Positions 12,015 through 50,499 of a DNA stretch of 64,000 nt are shown here, piece by piece. A model generated the notes under the pieces. It was not told where the DNA came from, ran no database searches, and saw only the letters and a list, made by a program, of their open reading frames with translations. Location: the NCBI GenBank assembly GCA_029168955.1, contig JAPDOI010001754.1, positions 62,001 to 126,000 on the forward strand, written 5' to 3'. Both the position numbers and the translations under genes were made by a program. The DNA comes from Aplectana chamaeleonis (taxonomy: Eukaryota; Nematoda; Chromadorea; Rhabditida; Cosmocercidae). Position 1 is the first letter of the stretch; each line of letters opens with the position of its first letter.

Positions 12015-12345
12015 TCGCATGCAAGAATGAAACCAAAATTACCATCGACTGAGAAAATTGATCGAATAAAGTTAAGCATTCCGTTTTCCTCGATGGATTT
12101 TATTCAAGGACAAGGAAAGTAGAATACATAGCATTTCCAGCTCCCTTGGTAAATAAAAAATATTGCGAAATCAATGTTTATTGTTTTTTCGAATATTGAG
12201 CAGAAAAATAGTAAGTTCGTAAGCGACAGATGTTAGAAAAACCTCTGAGATTGCTCAATTGGGCATCAATAAGTATAGCGAAACGGCTTCCCAGTGCAAA
12301 TCATCTGAAATAAATAGAGGCATATCGAATTAATCTGTGTTAGTC
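12015..12345 (-). repeat. Uninterrupted copy of the repeat hit by LINE A (empty site)
   Basis: Read on the minus strand, this copy runs continuously through GATTTGCACTGGGAAG and GTTTCGCT, the two points that flank LINE A at 2376 and 5640. It gives an in-window empty-site reference. It also carries the AAATTACCATCGA and GGACAAGGAAAGTAGAA blocks found at 5930-6115 in inverted orientation. Confidence 0.6.
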
Positions 12346-12380
12346 ATTGAACTTTTTGGTGTTTCCAAATAGACACCCCT

Positions 12381-13022
12381 CTCCGACACTGGCAGCGGAG
12401 TCCTACGGGAGAAAACTACGATCGCGGTCTCCTACAGGAGCTGTTTTGTCCTGTGGGAGACCGAACTAGAGCGAAGCGGTCTCCTACAGGACATGCTGCC
12501 GCATCGCTTCCGTTGGGTCTCCTACAGGACAAAACAGCTCCGGTAGTTGTCCTGGAACGCGCACGTTGAACCATTGATCGAACCCGCGCGGTGTACGATA
12601 CGCGTGTGCATGGGGTGGAGAGCTGATTCGCCCATGCAGGTTCACAGAGGCGCCCCTCTCATTGATTGATTGGGGTGCTTAGGAGCCGAATTTTCTCCTT
12701 GATGAAAAGTGAGGGAGGAATGTAATGGGGCTTAATGCCCTACACTAATTTTTGCCGTTGACAAAATCGTCAACGAAGAAGTGTGAAAATCATGCTTCGA
12801 TTTAAAAGAAATTCGAAAACAAGGCGGTTTTGGCTTGATTCCAGCAAACGTTATTTGAAATTCCCTCCAAGCTACCGTACAAGTTCCGGTCTCCTACAGG
12901 AGAATAATAGGACTCCTACAGGAGTATCACAGGACTCCTACAGGGGAAAATCAGGACTCCTGTTGCAGGGGAGACTAGGAATCCTAGCCGACTCCTGTAG
13001 GAGTCCGCTGCCAGTGTCGGAG
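12381..13022. repeat. Fold-back element with CTCCTACAGGA motifs
   Basis: The ends are inverted copies about 30 bases long: CTCCGACACTGGCAGCGGAG at 12381-12400 and its complement at 13003-13022. Both continue inward with a GTCCTAC-GGAG motif. The interior repeats TCTCCTACAGGA or ACTCCTACAGGAG about ten times in both directions, in two clusters (12400-12550 and 12885-13000). The middle (12600-12880) is unique sequence with a short ATTGATTG run. It looks like a non-autonomous fold-back transposon. Confidence 0.65.
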
Positions 13023-13490
13023 CCTGCAGAAACGTACAACCGTCAACTAGGAAGCACTGTCTGCAGGCAACAACGAAATGCGCCATTCACGCGCAAAATT
13101 TTTTTATTGAGGCCGAGTGTTGATCGCCGGTTTTTCTCATTTTTGTGTGCTTTCCTCGTTTTTCCTGCTTTCTCTTCTATTGTTTTTTGTTTCTTCTGCT
13201 TGGTTATGAAGGAGAGTGGTGTTTTTAGGAGGTTTCAGTGTTGATTAGGGTGACAAAATCCTCATTCGATGCCAGGGAATAATCGAAATATCATTTATGA
13301 TAATTTTTCATGGAATCACTATTTCTTACTCTTATCGTTTACACCAAGCAGAAGATACAAGACTATAGAAGAGTGGAAGAAACGGCGAAACATCAAAGAT
13401 ATGACATCGATCATGCCTTGAAGGCTGGAAGAATAGAGAAGCTGGAGGGACGTTTTTTATTCAGTGTTTGTAACCGTTATTAAGTACAAA

Positions 13491-13935
13491 GGTGCACTGT
13501 CCTATCTGGAATCCCCCTGATTTTCACCTCCCGGAATCGCTAGGGTAAAAAATTAGCCCACACCCGGGGTTTTCCTCCCCTAAAGGACGGTGCAGCCGAA
13601 GGCTGCACCGTCCAATCTGGATTTCTCCTGATTCGCACCTCCCGCAATCGCTAGGGTAAAAAATTAGCCCACACACGGGGTTTTCCTCCCCTGCCGGACG
13701 GTGCAGCCGAAGGCTGCACCGTTTAATGTGGATTTCTCCTGATTCGCACCTCCCGGAATCGCTAGGGTAAAAAATTAGCCCACACTCGGGGTTTTCCTCC
13801 CCTGAAGGATGGTGCAGCCGAAGGCTGCACCGTCCAATCTAGATTTCTCCTGATTCGCACCTCCCGAATCGCTAGGGTGAAAAATTAGCCCACAAATGTG
13901 GATTTCTCCTGATTCGCCGTCCAATTCGGGTTTCT
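13491..13935 (+). repeat. 111-bp minisatellite with a hairpin in each unit
   Basis: Nearly four copies of a 111-bp unit. Each full unit holds GGTGCAGCC-gaa-GGCTGCACC, a perfect 9-bp stem with a 3-base loop, starting at 13589, 13700 and 13811. Between the stems are a TCGCTAGGGTAAAAAATTAG block and GGGGTTTTCCTCCCC. The last copy is shortened and lacks the hairpin. Confidence 0.8.
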
Positions 13936-14490
13936 ACGATCGGCCCTCATTGAAGATAGGTACTTGAATATATAAGACATTTCACCCTAATATTCTCAAG
14001 GTCTGAAAAATGGATTACGTTAAGCTCTGCGCCTCAGATTTTTGTACTGAACGCTTCAGGATAAAAAAGTCAATTTGCTGACTACAAAGTTAGATGTGTC
14101 ATAATCTGAGCATTTCCTCCCTAAAACGTTGACACAAGAGTAATTCATAATGATCCGTTGTGAACAAAACTCTTCTGCGCTAGAAATCCTTGAGAACAAC
14201 TACCTATCCAGTGACTTCGTATTTTGAAAAATGCGCGTATGGTATGGTGCACGTGGGCCGTAGCTGCGGACACATCGGACTTGACGGTTGTACATTTCTG
14301 CAGGGGTGTCCAGCTGCCGACAGCCGAACTTTTTCCGACAGATACTCTACATACTACGTGTTCCCGGTCTCGTATATCGTTGTTACATTTTATTACTACG
14401 CGTTCGTTTATATTGTTCCGATGTCAATACGCAGCCGTTGGTTGAGATGTGCACCTCTCCGATTTTCCAGCCTCGACACTGTTTTAGTTT
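13936..14490. other. Upstream region of mrps-16
   Basis: This stretch has no recognised coding exon. Open frames at 14190-14516 lack family features. The end holds a pyrimidine-rich acceptor that may be the spliced-leader site of mrps-16. Confidence 0.35.
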
Positions 14491-14494
14491 TTAG
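14491..14494 (+). promoter_or_regulatory. Candidate spliced-leader acceptor of mrps-16
   Basis: A GTTTTAGTTTTTAG stretch ends 41 bases before the mrps-16 ATG. In nematodes such a 3' splice site without an upstream exon is the usual trans-splice site. This is inferred from the motif only. Confidence 0.35.
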
Positions 14495-14535
14495 TGATCT
14501 ATCCACCATTCTATGAGTGGTTATTCCTGGTTAAG

Positions 14536-17500
14536 ATGCGGAAACTTGTGATCCCTAAATACTACGGACGTCCTTCTATTGGTTTGGCTCTATTCGGCTG
14601 TGCGAATCGTCCGTTTTACCACATTTGTGTATTTCCTGATAGAGCTCTTGGTAGGAGATACGAGAGCAACATTATCGAACAGGTGGGTTATTTAAGTAGG
14701 GTCGTATGGTTTTGGATAGTGTACTGTATTCCAGGTTGGCACATTTGATCCGCTTCCTAATACAAGGAACGAGAAACTTGTGTCTCTTAATTTTGGAAGA
14801 TTGAAGTACTGGATTGGAGAACGAAACGCCCACATATCCGTCCCCGTATTGGAATTGCTTGGTTGGTTTTTGAAAGTCAGTGCACTCTGTAAACCCTGAT
14901 TTCTATTTGTTGAATTCAGACCCCGCCCTATTGACAAAGAAGTGCTGTCTCTCTACGTCTTCATACTTTGGGGGTCCTAATCGGCCATGATAGGCTTTCT
15001 AATCAGATACCTCGTCGAATTGAAAGGCTCTTGAGCAGCAGCACGTGCTGCTCTCATGAGCACGTCGTCGATACAAGGGGACTGCGTGGCTATGATGTGC
15101 AAAACCAAAACTCTTGCCGCACCCCCCCCCCATCTCCTCGTCCGCAGCACGTCGTCCTATAGTAAAAGCACGTGGCGCTGAGAAGCAAGAATTTTCCCGC
15201 ATCTCCATTCCACTCGCAGCAGCACACGTGCTCCTATCGTCATCCCAAGCAAGGGTGTGCGGAAAATTCTTTTTCGGTAAATTTTTTTACCGAAAGTTTT
15301 TACCGAATTTTTTTTCTCGGTAAATACGGTAAAAACGGAAAATTCGGTGAAAATTCCGACTCTGACTTTGGTACATATCCCATACGATAGCACAAATAAA
15401 CAACATTATTTATGCATCATTTTTAAAAGTGCTCGAGGATAGTGTAAATAATGAGCGAGTTTTACATATTATACTGAGCTCTATGGCTGAACCCGATCAG
15501 CGGGACGTTGATTTTGAAAAAGAGTAACATTTTAAAATTTTCTGTCGTCAAGGCCTTTTTCTAGTGACTCAAAATTAGGCCAGCTAGGGAAAACATCCTT
15601 TCCGCCTCAACTGTGCGAGGAGGCGCACACAAGTTTTTACTGGTGGTGCTATGTGGGATGGGGGAAGGGCACTGTGGCGCGATGCAATTGGCCACGCCCA
15701 TTTCACCGAGCCGCACTAAATTTGAGCCTCTACCCGGGGTTTCCCTCTCCTACCAAAATTAGGGAAGTCGTTGCGGCACGGAAAAATGGGCGTGGCCAAG
15801 TGCGATACAACAGTTCCCCCCCCCCTCATCCCACAAGCACCTTATTGGTCAGTGAGGAAAGGTGTGGATACCCTAATTTCACAATGCAGTCATCCCAGAA
15901 CTGCGCAGTGGATTCAGTGTTGTGTCCGGGGGCTCAAAAGAATTTTTCCACTTCTTGAAATATCTGCTTCAGGCCTCTGCTGCGTTGCGAACCTGTTCAC
16001 ATTTCTAAATAAAATATGTATTTCTCGTAGTGGTACATATCTCGACAAGAAGAAGCACTTAATAGAAAACGTGAAGAGATCGTTTGAATATTCAAAAAGT
16101 AAGCCAAACATTTTAAAAAAGAGTAACAAAAAATAAGGATGAAAACGGATATCGTGCCAAGGGCATGCCATAACAGTGGCAATCACGTGAAATACGAGTA
16201 AGAAGTAGGCCGAATCGGCGAAAACACCCATTTTTCCTTTTCGGTAAAAAATTCGGTAAATTTCGAAAAAAATTCGGTAAATCGGTAAATCAAAATTTTC
16301 CGAAAAACACCGGTAAATCCGGAAAATCGGTAAATCGGTAAACGGAAAATGCACACCCCTGATCCCAAGGAGCTTGGAGGGTTTAGCCCGCCCTTCGATA
16401 GGAGCGGGGTCACCCCTCGATAGATGCGGCTATCGAGGGGCGGTATCCCACTCTCGACGTGGAAGGAGTCCTACCTCTTCGATAGGGGCGGGTTCTCTCT
16501 TAACAAGGAAATGAAGCGAGGGGTCACCCCACCGCAGTCGGACAGCATCCTCGCTTCGGAGCTTCCCTCGCTGATAACTGTGGGGCAGATACCCTGTTTG
16601 TTGAAAAACCGTCTAGAAGCTTACTCATCGTCACCTTGCAGGATCCACCCCGAGATTCAAACCGCTCTCTATGGGATGGAGCCCCGTATATACGTGCTGT
16701 GCGGCTGATAGGCGTCTGATCAATTGTGGAACAATGGATCAACGTGTCTAATGGAGAGCATCGTGGCTCGCTTGTCGTCCAAATTGCATTTCAGTCGAAT
16801 CGAAAGCGTGTAGGGGCCGGATATAAGGCCTATGTTTTGCTGCTCAAGCTTATCATTTGGACGAAGATACGACCCGGTGCTGCTCGATCACCGCTCCCCC
16901 GGTGTGACCACGCGCAACCCTTCTGGGCCCTAGCTAAGCCCCTCCCTCGTGGTGACCAAAAATTCATTGATTGTTGGGATTTTTTTTGGGTGAATTTTAT
17001 TTGACAATATCGGTAGCTTAATTTTTCGCGAATTTTTTTTGATTCTGTTCCTTTTTCCTATTTTTGATTGTTATTAATACTACTTTCCCTTCTCAGGAGC
17101 CTTGGAGAGTTTCGGATTACTTTCTAATGAAAGCGTCCTTTAAATGTTCTCATTTAGGTCCGCATTTTTACGCTCCCCCCTTAAATTTTTAAATTTCAAA
17201 ATGCGTCCATCAAAAAAGGGCCGTCTGACCTTAGCACCCCCCTGGGGCCCTTTTTTAAGGAAGCCCTTTTTTCGAAGGTCAGATCCCCCCATTCGGACTT
17301 GGAGAGGCACGACCCCCCCCTCCTGTGAGGCATCACACCTAGCGCCGTAGCCTGTATTGATTTTCGTTCGATGTTGATTATAAACCTCGCGTCGCTCGTC
17401 GCTGGACATATGATCGAGGTCAAGCGGGGTTGCGAAATTTCGCAACAGGGGTGCGGGTTCGAAAAAAATTTTGCCCCAAAATGAAGGTTAGAATTAGATC

Positions 17501-18019
17501 GCAAACATCTCGGACCAAAAATGAAAATTTGTCGAATATAACCAAATTTCTCGATATTTTTGGTCACCAAAGGGAAGGATCGTAGCATTGCTCAGGTTTC
17601 AGACGCTCGAGCCCGACTACTGGACGAATTTTCAGCGTCTGACAGTTTTAGTAATCAAATATAAACTGCCCAGAAATCGCGCCTCGGGGTGGGTCGCAAA
17701 AAATTTGGATTTTGAAAAAAAAATTTTGGTGGGGGGTCGCTCCGATTCCGAAAAATTAGACAAAGCCCCGCTTGACCCTCCCAGCCTTAAATGTAGACAC
17801 CTTGCACTCGCTTCGAGTAAAGCGTCGTTTCGTAGTTGGGTGTTTACTAGGACTTAAAAGTTTGTTTTAGGTCTTTCGGGTCTGTTCCCTATTCATCCGA
17901 AAACTTTCATCAGAGCAAGGCACAGCAGAGAACAAGCGTCATCGCCAAGCGAATCAAGGGATTCTGATACTGCAGAAGCCTCTGAGGTGCTGTATTTTTT
18001 CTCGTATAGTTGCTTCTAG
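14536..18019 (+). CDS. mrps-16: Mitochondrial ribosomal protein bS16m
   Basis: Three exons join in phase: 14536-14682 (phase 0), 14735-14861 (phase 1) and 17871-18019, giving 140 residues, the usual size for metazoan MRPS16. Exon 1 begins MRKLVIPKYYGRPS and holds the bS16 core ALFGCANRPFYHICVF. Exon 2 continues VGTFDPLPN-EKLVSLN and LKYWIGERNAHIS. Exon 3 starts LSGLFPIHPKTFIRAR. All match the family order (GC.NRPFY, DPLPN..EKLV, W.G..AH.S, GL.PLHP). The protein is a structural part of the mitochondrial small subunit. The stop at 18017 fits, but GAG|gtgctg at about 17990 could be a donor to a further exon. Intron 2 (3.0 kb) is swollen by repeats. It lies on the same strand as, and about 3.5 kb before, the receptor gene. 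Confidence 0.9.
15262..16350. repeat. CGGTAAAT arrays in inverted arrangement (intron 2 of mrps-16)
   Basis: At 15262-15366 and 16226-16350 the sequence is built of imperfect CGGTAAAT / ATTTACCG words. The outer borders are inverted: GGGTGTGCGGAAAATTC at the left and GGAAAATGCACACCCCTG at the right. About 860 bases of unrelated sequence lie between. This suggests one fold-back element with simple-sequence arms, similar in plan to the TTCGAA and 42-bp arm elements further right. Confidence 0.55.
16351..17870. other. Rest of intron 2 of mrps-16
   Basis: Low-complexity and G/C-rich fragments, among them a short palindrome around CCCCTCGATAG...CTATCGAGGGG at 16410-16442. I see no exon or known element. 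Confidence 0.4.
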
Positions 18020-18049
18020 AAAATGCATGACGCAAAGGAAGACGATTAT

Positions 18050-18262
18050 ACAGTTCACTGCCGTTCATTCCTCAAAATGCACGCTGCTTGCGAAAACGTG
18101 CTGCGGTGCGGTTGCGAGCATTCTCAGACAGGGATGTGGGATCACCTGGGCACCAAAGGCAAAAACCGCCCGGGTGATCCCATATCCCTGTCTGAGGATA
18201 CTCGTAAACGCGCCGCAGCACGCTTTCGCAATCAGCGCGTTTTTTGCGGACTGAACGGCAAT
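18050..18262. repeat. Hairpin element downstream of mrps-16
   Basis: An inverted repeat of about 100 bases per arm: ACAGGGATGTGGGATCACC pairs with GGTGATCCCATATCCCTGT, and CGTGCTGCGGTGCG with CGCCGCAGCACG. The loop is short (about 30 bases). A related inverted pair (TTGCCACCGGCACAAAATTC at 18283 and its complement near 18525) surrounds the next 250 bases. Probably a MITE. Confidence 0.6.
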
Positions 18263-18774
18263 GCGAAGTTGAACTGCAAATTGCCACCGGCACAAAATTC
18301 TCACGGTAAACAAAATTGATGATAGCCAATTGAGAAGGGGTAGGGTATAAAAGAAATGGAGAGCGGTGTGTTTTCATTTACACACCGTCTTTCTGAAGAG
18401 GAAAGCGGCTGAAGCTGTGAACAGACGAGGGAGAAGGGAAACAGCCTCACCGGCGACAACGTTATCACGGCATCGAGCCCATAACATGGAAAACTTTGAA
18501 ATTAAAATCTACAACACGTCGGTGAGAATTTTGTGCCGGTGGCAAATTATAAACTTCTCGCAAAGGACCTGTTCATTCCCTTCCACTTATCTGCTTTGAG
18601 TACTGGGGTAGACTCCACTGCAAGAAGGTTTTCCTTCTCCTTGAATCCAACGCGTAGCCTAACGCACGCCTTGAAGTATCCAAAGTTCTATATATGCCAT
18701 CTACGGTAATTATGCCGTGTTTTTTGCTGCTCATTGAATGCTCTGGCAATTTAAGATCGATCATCATATATCGT

Positions 18775-18925
18775 GGGTGTAGCCGCGAAGGGGATAGGTG
18801 CAGACCACTCATCAGCCCACGCGCCTCTCGCGTGCACCGATCGATCCTCACATTTCTCGTGGGCGCACACGACGCAGCGGAGGCTGCTGAGGTGTTCGCA
18901 GTCCTCCGTTTCGTGGTTACCCCAA
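18775..18925. repeat. Fold-back repeat, copy 2
   Basis: Second copy of the element at 6189-6345: it shares GATAG-TGC-GACCACTC, CACATTTCTCGTGGGCGCAC and the CTGCTGAG-TGT-CGCAGT right arm. Divergence between the copies is moderate. Confidence 0.6.
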
Positions 18926-20579
18926 CTATAACCGTATTATTCCTAAAAAAAAACGAATTAATCATTAATAGATCGAGAGGTTAAGGTGGCATCTAGAGTT
19001 CTGCTAGTTATGACACGTATAAGCATATAGCTACGTGCTCGCAGCGTCCTCGCATGCGAGCTGTCTTGCGACGAAATGGTAGGGGGGGGCTTCAATAGTT
19101 CTTGCCGCACTGCGAGGACGCAACTCGCAGTGCGAGCGCCCAACGATAAAATTCTCGCAGAGGGCTTTCATAGTCCTCTCGCACTGCGAGGACACTGCGA
19201 CCAGTTTCACGCACGCATTGCGAGCTGCGAGAAGAATACTCCTGACTATTTTTGTCGTAGCTCGCACTGCGAGTACTTCCTGAATTCTCATGTCTTTTGC
19301 CAACAAAACATTCTGTGCTGGTTTTTTATAGTTTTACTCATGATTGTTTCCTGTTTGCTTTCCTGTGATGGTTTCTCTCTAGTTTCTACTCATGGCTATA
19401 TCCAGTTTTGCTTTCCTATGGTGGTTTTTCTATAGTTCAACACACAACATTTGTGCACGAAGTCATGCATTTCAAATAAAGTAAAAACTTACACATCATT
19501 CTCAAAATATCATGTTTGTTTCTATGTGTAACTGCCGTTGTTTTGAGAGTGTTTTTTGATTTTTTTTTGCCAAAACAGCAGGGTCAAGCACTGTTGTCCA
19601 TACAACTATGCTTGATAAGTTCGAATCGACTTGATGAATCACTAGCGATACAATACCGCGCTCCACGCCCACTCGGGCCTTGATTCAATTTGACGCAATG
19701 ACTCATGCTGAACCCTGATTCAGGTTCCCGCACTGTCCGCAGCTCGCAGACTCTAAAAGCTAATTGCGAGAGTTTTTAGGCCACGCCTCCAACCTCTCGC
19801 ACTGCGAGCAACTCGCAGCTCGCAGAACTCTAGATGCCACCTAAGCATATAGCTACCTGCTCGCAGCGTCCTCGCATGCGGCGAAATGGTAGAGGGGATT
19901 TCATAGTTCTTGCCGCACTGCGAGGACACTGCGAGCGCCCGACGACAAAATTCTCGCAGAGGGTTTCCATGTTCTCCTTGCACTGCGAGGACGCTGCGTA
20001 CAGTTTCACGCACGTAAGTCGAGCTGCGAGAAGAATTCTCCTGACTATTTTTGTCGTAGCTTGCACTGCGTGTATTTCTAGAATCATATCTTGTGCCAAC
20101 AAAACGTCTTGTGATGGTTTCTCCTAGTTTCTACTCTTGACTGATTCCAGTGTTGCTTTACCGTGATGGTTTTTCTTTGTTTTAACCCACAACATTTGTG
20201 CAAGAAGTGATGCATATCAAAGAAAGTAAAAACTTGCACCTAATTTCCAAACGTCATGTTTGTTTCTTTTTACATATGCGGGTGTTGTTTTGAAGGTGCT
20301 GTTTTATTTTGCTGTCAAAACATCAGGGTCAAGCGTTGCTGCTTCGTACATCATCAATGGATAGATGTGAAACAAGTTGAGGCCAAGTTCGAATCGATTT
20401 GTATTGTAGAAGATTTAGTATCGATACGCTACCGCGCTCCACGGTCACTCGTACCCTGATACAATTGGACGCAGTGATTCATGCTCAACCCTGAATCAGG
20501 TTCCCGCACTGCCCGCAGCTCGCAGACTCTAAGAGCTAGTTGCGAGACTTTCCGGGCCATGCCCCCAACCTCTCGCACT

Positions 20580-21182
20580 CACAGAAAATCGCCGCATTCA
20601 ATGCGTGTCGAATTTGCATTCAACTCGAGTGACCACACTCATCGAAGGGCTCTATCGCGTGGGCACTGCTCCAAACAGCAGCACTTGCTGCAAATTTTCA
20701 TCGCAGGAGCACGTGCCGCGAAAAATAATAGCAGGGGCACGTTCTGCAAGGTAGTCCAGCACAGTCGTAGCAGCTTACCTACAGGTGACGCAGCCGGCAC
20801 ACCAACGTGCCGCGCGGCCAGCTCGCAGAGCGCCATTTGGGGGCGCCAGCGGTTGGACGAGGCCTCCAGCGGCTGGGCGTGTCAAGTACCGCAAACTTGG
20901 GTAATTGAACCGGCGACGCTGCCGGCCTCTTAGTCCCGTCTCAAGAGTGCGTCGTATGCTTTCCTTTTTTGGAATATCGTTCTGTCATCGAGTTGAATGT
21001 GTATCCTGCAAGCACTGAATGTCTTATTTGTTGGGGCACGTGCTGTAATTTGAAGCTTACAAACAGTGGCTGCAAAGAAGAAAAAGAAACGCAATAGCAG
21101 CACGTTCCCTGACTGTGCTCGAGACCGCCTGTCCTTCTAGTTGAATGCGTATTCGACACGCATTGAAGTGGCGGTTATCTGA
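20580..21182. mobile_element. 0.6-kb TIR element inserted in repeat copy 2
   Basis: The interruption of copy 2 has inverted ends: ATTCAATGCGTGTCGAAT at the left (about 20596) and its close complement ATTCGACACGCATTGAA at the right (about 21150). The outermost bases (CTCACAGAAAATCGCC and GGCGGTTATCTGAG) also pair in part. No transposase is present, so it is non-autonomous. It carries the SINE-like segment at 20800-20940 and several AGCAGCACGT-like words. Confidence 0.6.
20800..20940 (-). repeat. SINE-like segment with a B-box-like word, copy 1
   Basis: On the minus strand the segment holds GCCGGTTCAATTACCC, close to the tRNA B box GGTTCRANNCC, then AAGTTTG-GGTA and GGAGGCC. A related segment lies at 51350-51500 with AGCAGGTTCAATTACTCAGG. 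I cannot fold a full tRNA, so a tRNA-derived SINE origin is only a possibility. Confidence 0.4.
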
Positions 21183-21321
21183 GCTGCGAGCAACTCGCAA
21201 AACTCTAGATGCCACCTAATAGGTAGCTGATTCAAACACAGACCTTAGGGGTCAGGAGTACAAAAAAACCCTGTGATAATATTCTAGTTAGCTCGGAACT
21301 TTGCCAATAAATTTTCTGCAT

Positions 21322-21467
21322 ATTGTCTGCATGGAACTTAGTTATACTTCGCGTTCCCTATTGAGGGTTGGCGCAAACTCAGTGTCATATGCTGCAACAT
21401 AGGTGCGCTGAGATTGCGCCAATCTTCAATGGGGAACGCAAAGTATCACTAGGATCCATGCTGACTT
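21322..21467. mobile_element. Palindromic MITE (GTCGGCATGGA family), copy 1
   Basis: A near-complete palindrome of about 146 bases: ATACTTCGCGTTCCC pairs with GGGAACGCAAAGTAT and GGTTGGCGCAAACTCAG with the right arm. The ends resemble GTCGGCATGGATCCTAGTGA of copy 57049-57195. It lies just before the first exon of the receptor gene. Confidence 0.7.
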
Positions 21468-21530
21468 TATGTTCACGCTTTTAGATTTGAACTATTCATA
21501 GCGGCCCATTTGCTCATGACTACCTTATTT

Positions 21531-21534
21531 TCAG
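21531..21534 (+). promoter_or_regulatory. Candidate spliced-leader acceptor of the receptor gene
   Basis: A TTATTTTCAG site ends 29 bases before the first ATG (21564), with no exon upstream on this strand. This fits a nematode trans-splice acceptor, although an unseen 5' exon is possible. Confidence 0.45.
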
Positions 21535-21563
21535 GCTGCACTGTAGACCCAGTCTTCGTAAAG

Positions 21564-49067
<27,504 letters not shown>

Positions 49068-49089
49068 AGTTATACATAATATATGCATA

Positions 49090-50490
49090 CATACGATACG
49101 TCGGACCGAATTTTATTATTCGGAATTTATTCTAATGATTTTTCGAATTTCGAATCATTCAGAATTCGAAAGTTTTGGTTTTCGAATAATATTCGAGATT
49201 CGATTATTTCGAAAATAGACTTCCGAATATTATTCGAAATTTGAATACTTTGATGAGCACATCCGAATTTTTCAAATTCGATTAGTGGAAGTGCTTAATC
49301 ATCATTTCACTAGAAGTTTGTTTTTCTGATCGACCTTTGAAAGCACTCTTAATCAAAGCCCCATCTTGACCTATTCACCAGACGCCTGATTTGGGGATAG
49401 CGCACGCTTGGATCGCGTGAAATATTTCCTCACCGTATTACGTGCTTCATCGGAGAAATAGGCTAGCTTGAACGGCCAGCCAATTTAAACTGTTTTTCTC
49501 TCTTTTTCGCATTTTATGTATCGTCGATCACTGGTCGAGAGAGCGCCGCGTCGAACACATGTGGCACGCACGCAAGCGAGGAGGTAGTGATGGGATCATT
49601 ACCTCCTCGCTTGCGTGCGTGCCACTTGTGTTCGACGCGGCGATCTCTCGATCAGTGATGGATCATAGCTGCCAGCCAGATATAGAGAGTATCAGGGTTT
49701 TAGCTTCCGAAACCCTCCCTTCCTAAAGAAGCAGTTACTTGGAATACGTAGAGGAGCGATTGAGCTCACTAGTCTACAATGAATACTCCAAAAATACTGG
49801 CTTCGAGTGGTTATAATGGGTTGTGTTTAGCGAATTGACGTCCATTTCTGTACATTCTGAGCTTAGAAAGATTCGGATTCGACAGTTGAGCGAATTTGGC
49901 CAAAACATCGATATTCTGATGCGGTAATGCTAGTAAAACATTTCAAGACTAATAGAATACACCTCAAAGAATATTTTTTTCATCAAAAACCTGAAAATCA
50001 GCTACAGAAAAAAGAAGAAATTAGGTGGTTGAAAAATGAAAAATGAGAAATTTGCAGCGGTTTTTCCCAATTCAGCAGGCCTCTGGAAAAGCTCGCCGCG
50101 ACAGTGCCGAGAAAGTACCGCTACTCCCGAGTGTGCCGCGATAGTACCACGGCGGATCTGCGATCATCACTGCGCCGAGACGATTCAGTTGCAGTGTCTT
50201 AAGCCTCAACAACTCCGCGACTTACCCAGTAAATGACAACTCAAAACTAATTTTTAAAATCGAAGCTATCATTTTTGAATTCGAGAAAATTTATCCAAAA
50301 AATGGAAAAAATTATTCGAACAATTTGATTTTCGATTATATTCGAAAATCTAAAATTCTAGAAGTTGCATTTTCGAGTTTATTCGAAAATTTGAAATTCG
50401 AAAAATTTGATTTTCCAAGATATTCGAAAATCTGAAATTCGAAAGCGATTATTTTCGAATATAATCGAAATTCGAAAATTTTTAGTTTTG
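49090..50490. repeat. TTCGAATA arrays in two blocks around a palindrome
   Basis: At 49100-49275 and 50275-50485 the sequence consists of imperfect TTCGAA, ATTCGAAAAT and AATATTCGA words. Between them lies unique DNA with the long palindrome at 49516-49667. The layout resembles the CGGTAAAT pair in mrps-16 intron 2 and the 42-bp arm elements just to the right. Confidence 0.5.
49516..49667. mobile_element. Long hairpin MITE
   Basis: The arms are about 70 bases with few mismatches: CGCCGCGTCGAACACATGTG pairs with CACTTGTGTTCGACGCGGCG, and GCACGCAAGCGAGGAGGTA with its complement. The loop is about 10 bases (GTGATGGGATCAT region). The outer TATGTATCG and GGATCATA also pair loosely. Confidence 0.7.
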
Positions 50491-50499
50491 CTCAAGTAT

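Larger units (their letters stand above)
18983..21221 (+). repeat. Tandem pair of about 0.8-kb repeats rich in CTCGCA words
   Basis: Copy 1 (about 18983-19840) and copy 2 (about 19841-20579, resumed at 21183-21221) align over their whole length. Both hold dense CTCGCA / TGCGAG words, the ATTCTCGCAGAGGG block, ACAACATTTGTGCA, and the end CTCTAGATGCCACCTAA. Copy 2 is interrupted by the TIR element at 20580-21182. The unit has no conserved open frame. It occupies most of the space between mrps-16 and the receptor gene. Confidence 0.7.

Noticed and set aside
14862..14960. Alternative mrps-16 exon 3 right after 14.9 kb (acceptor TTGAATTCAG)
   Set aside because: The phase-1 reading gives a short peptide without family motifs. 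The exon at 17871 continues LSGLFPIHPKTF as expected for MRPS16.
20800..20940. A true tRNA gene
   Set aside because: A B-box-like word is present but I cannot form the acceptor, D and anticodon stems around it.
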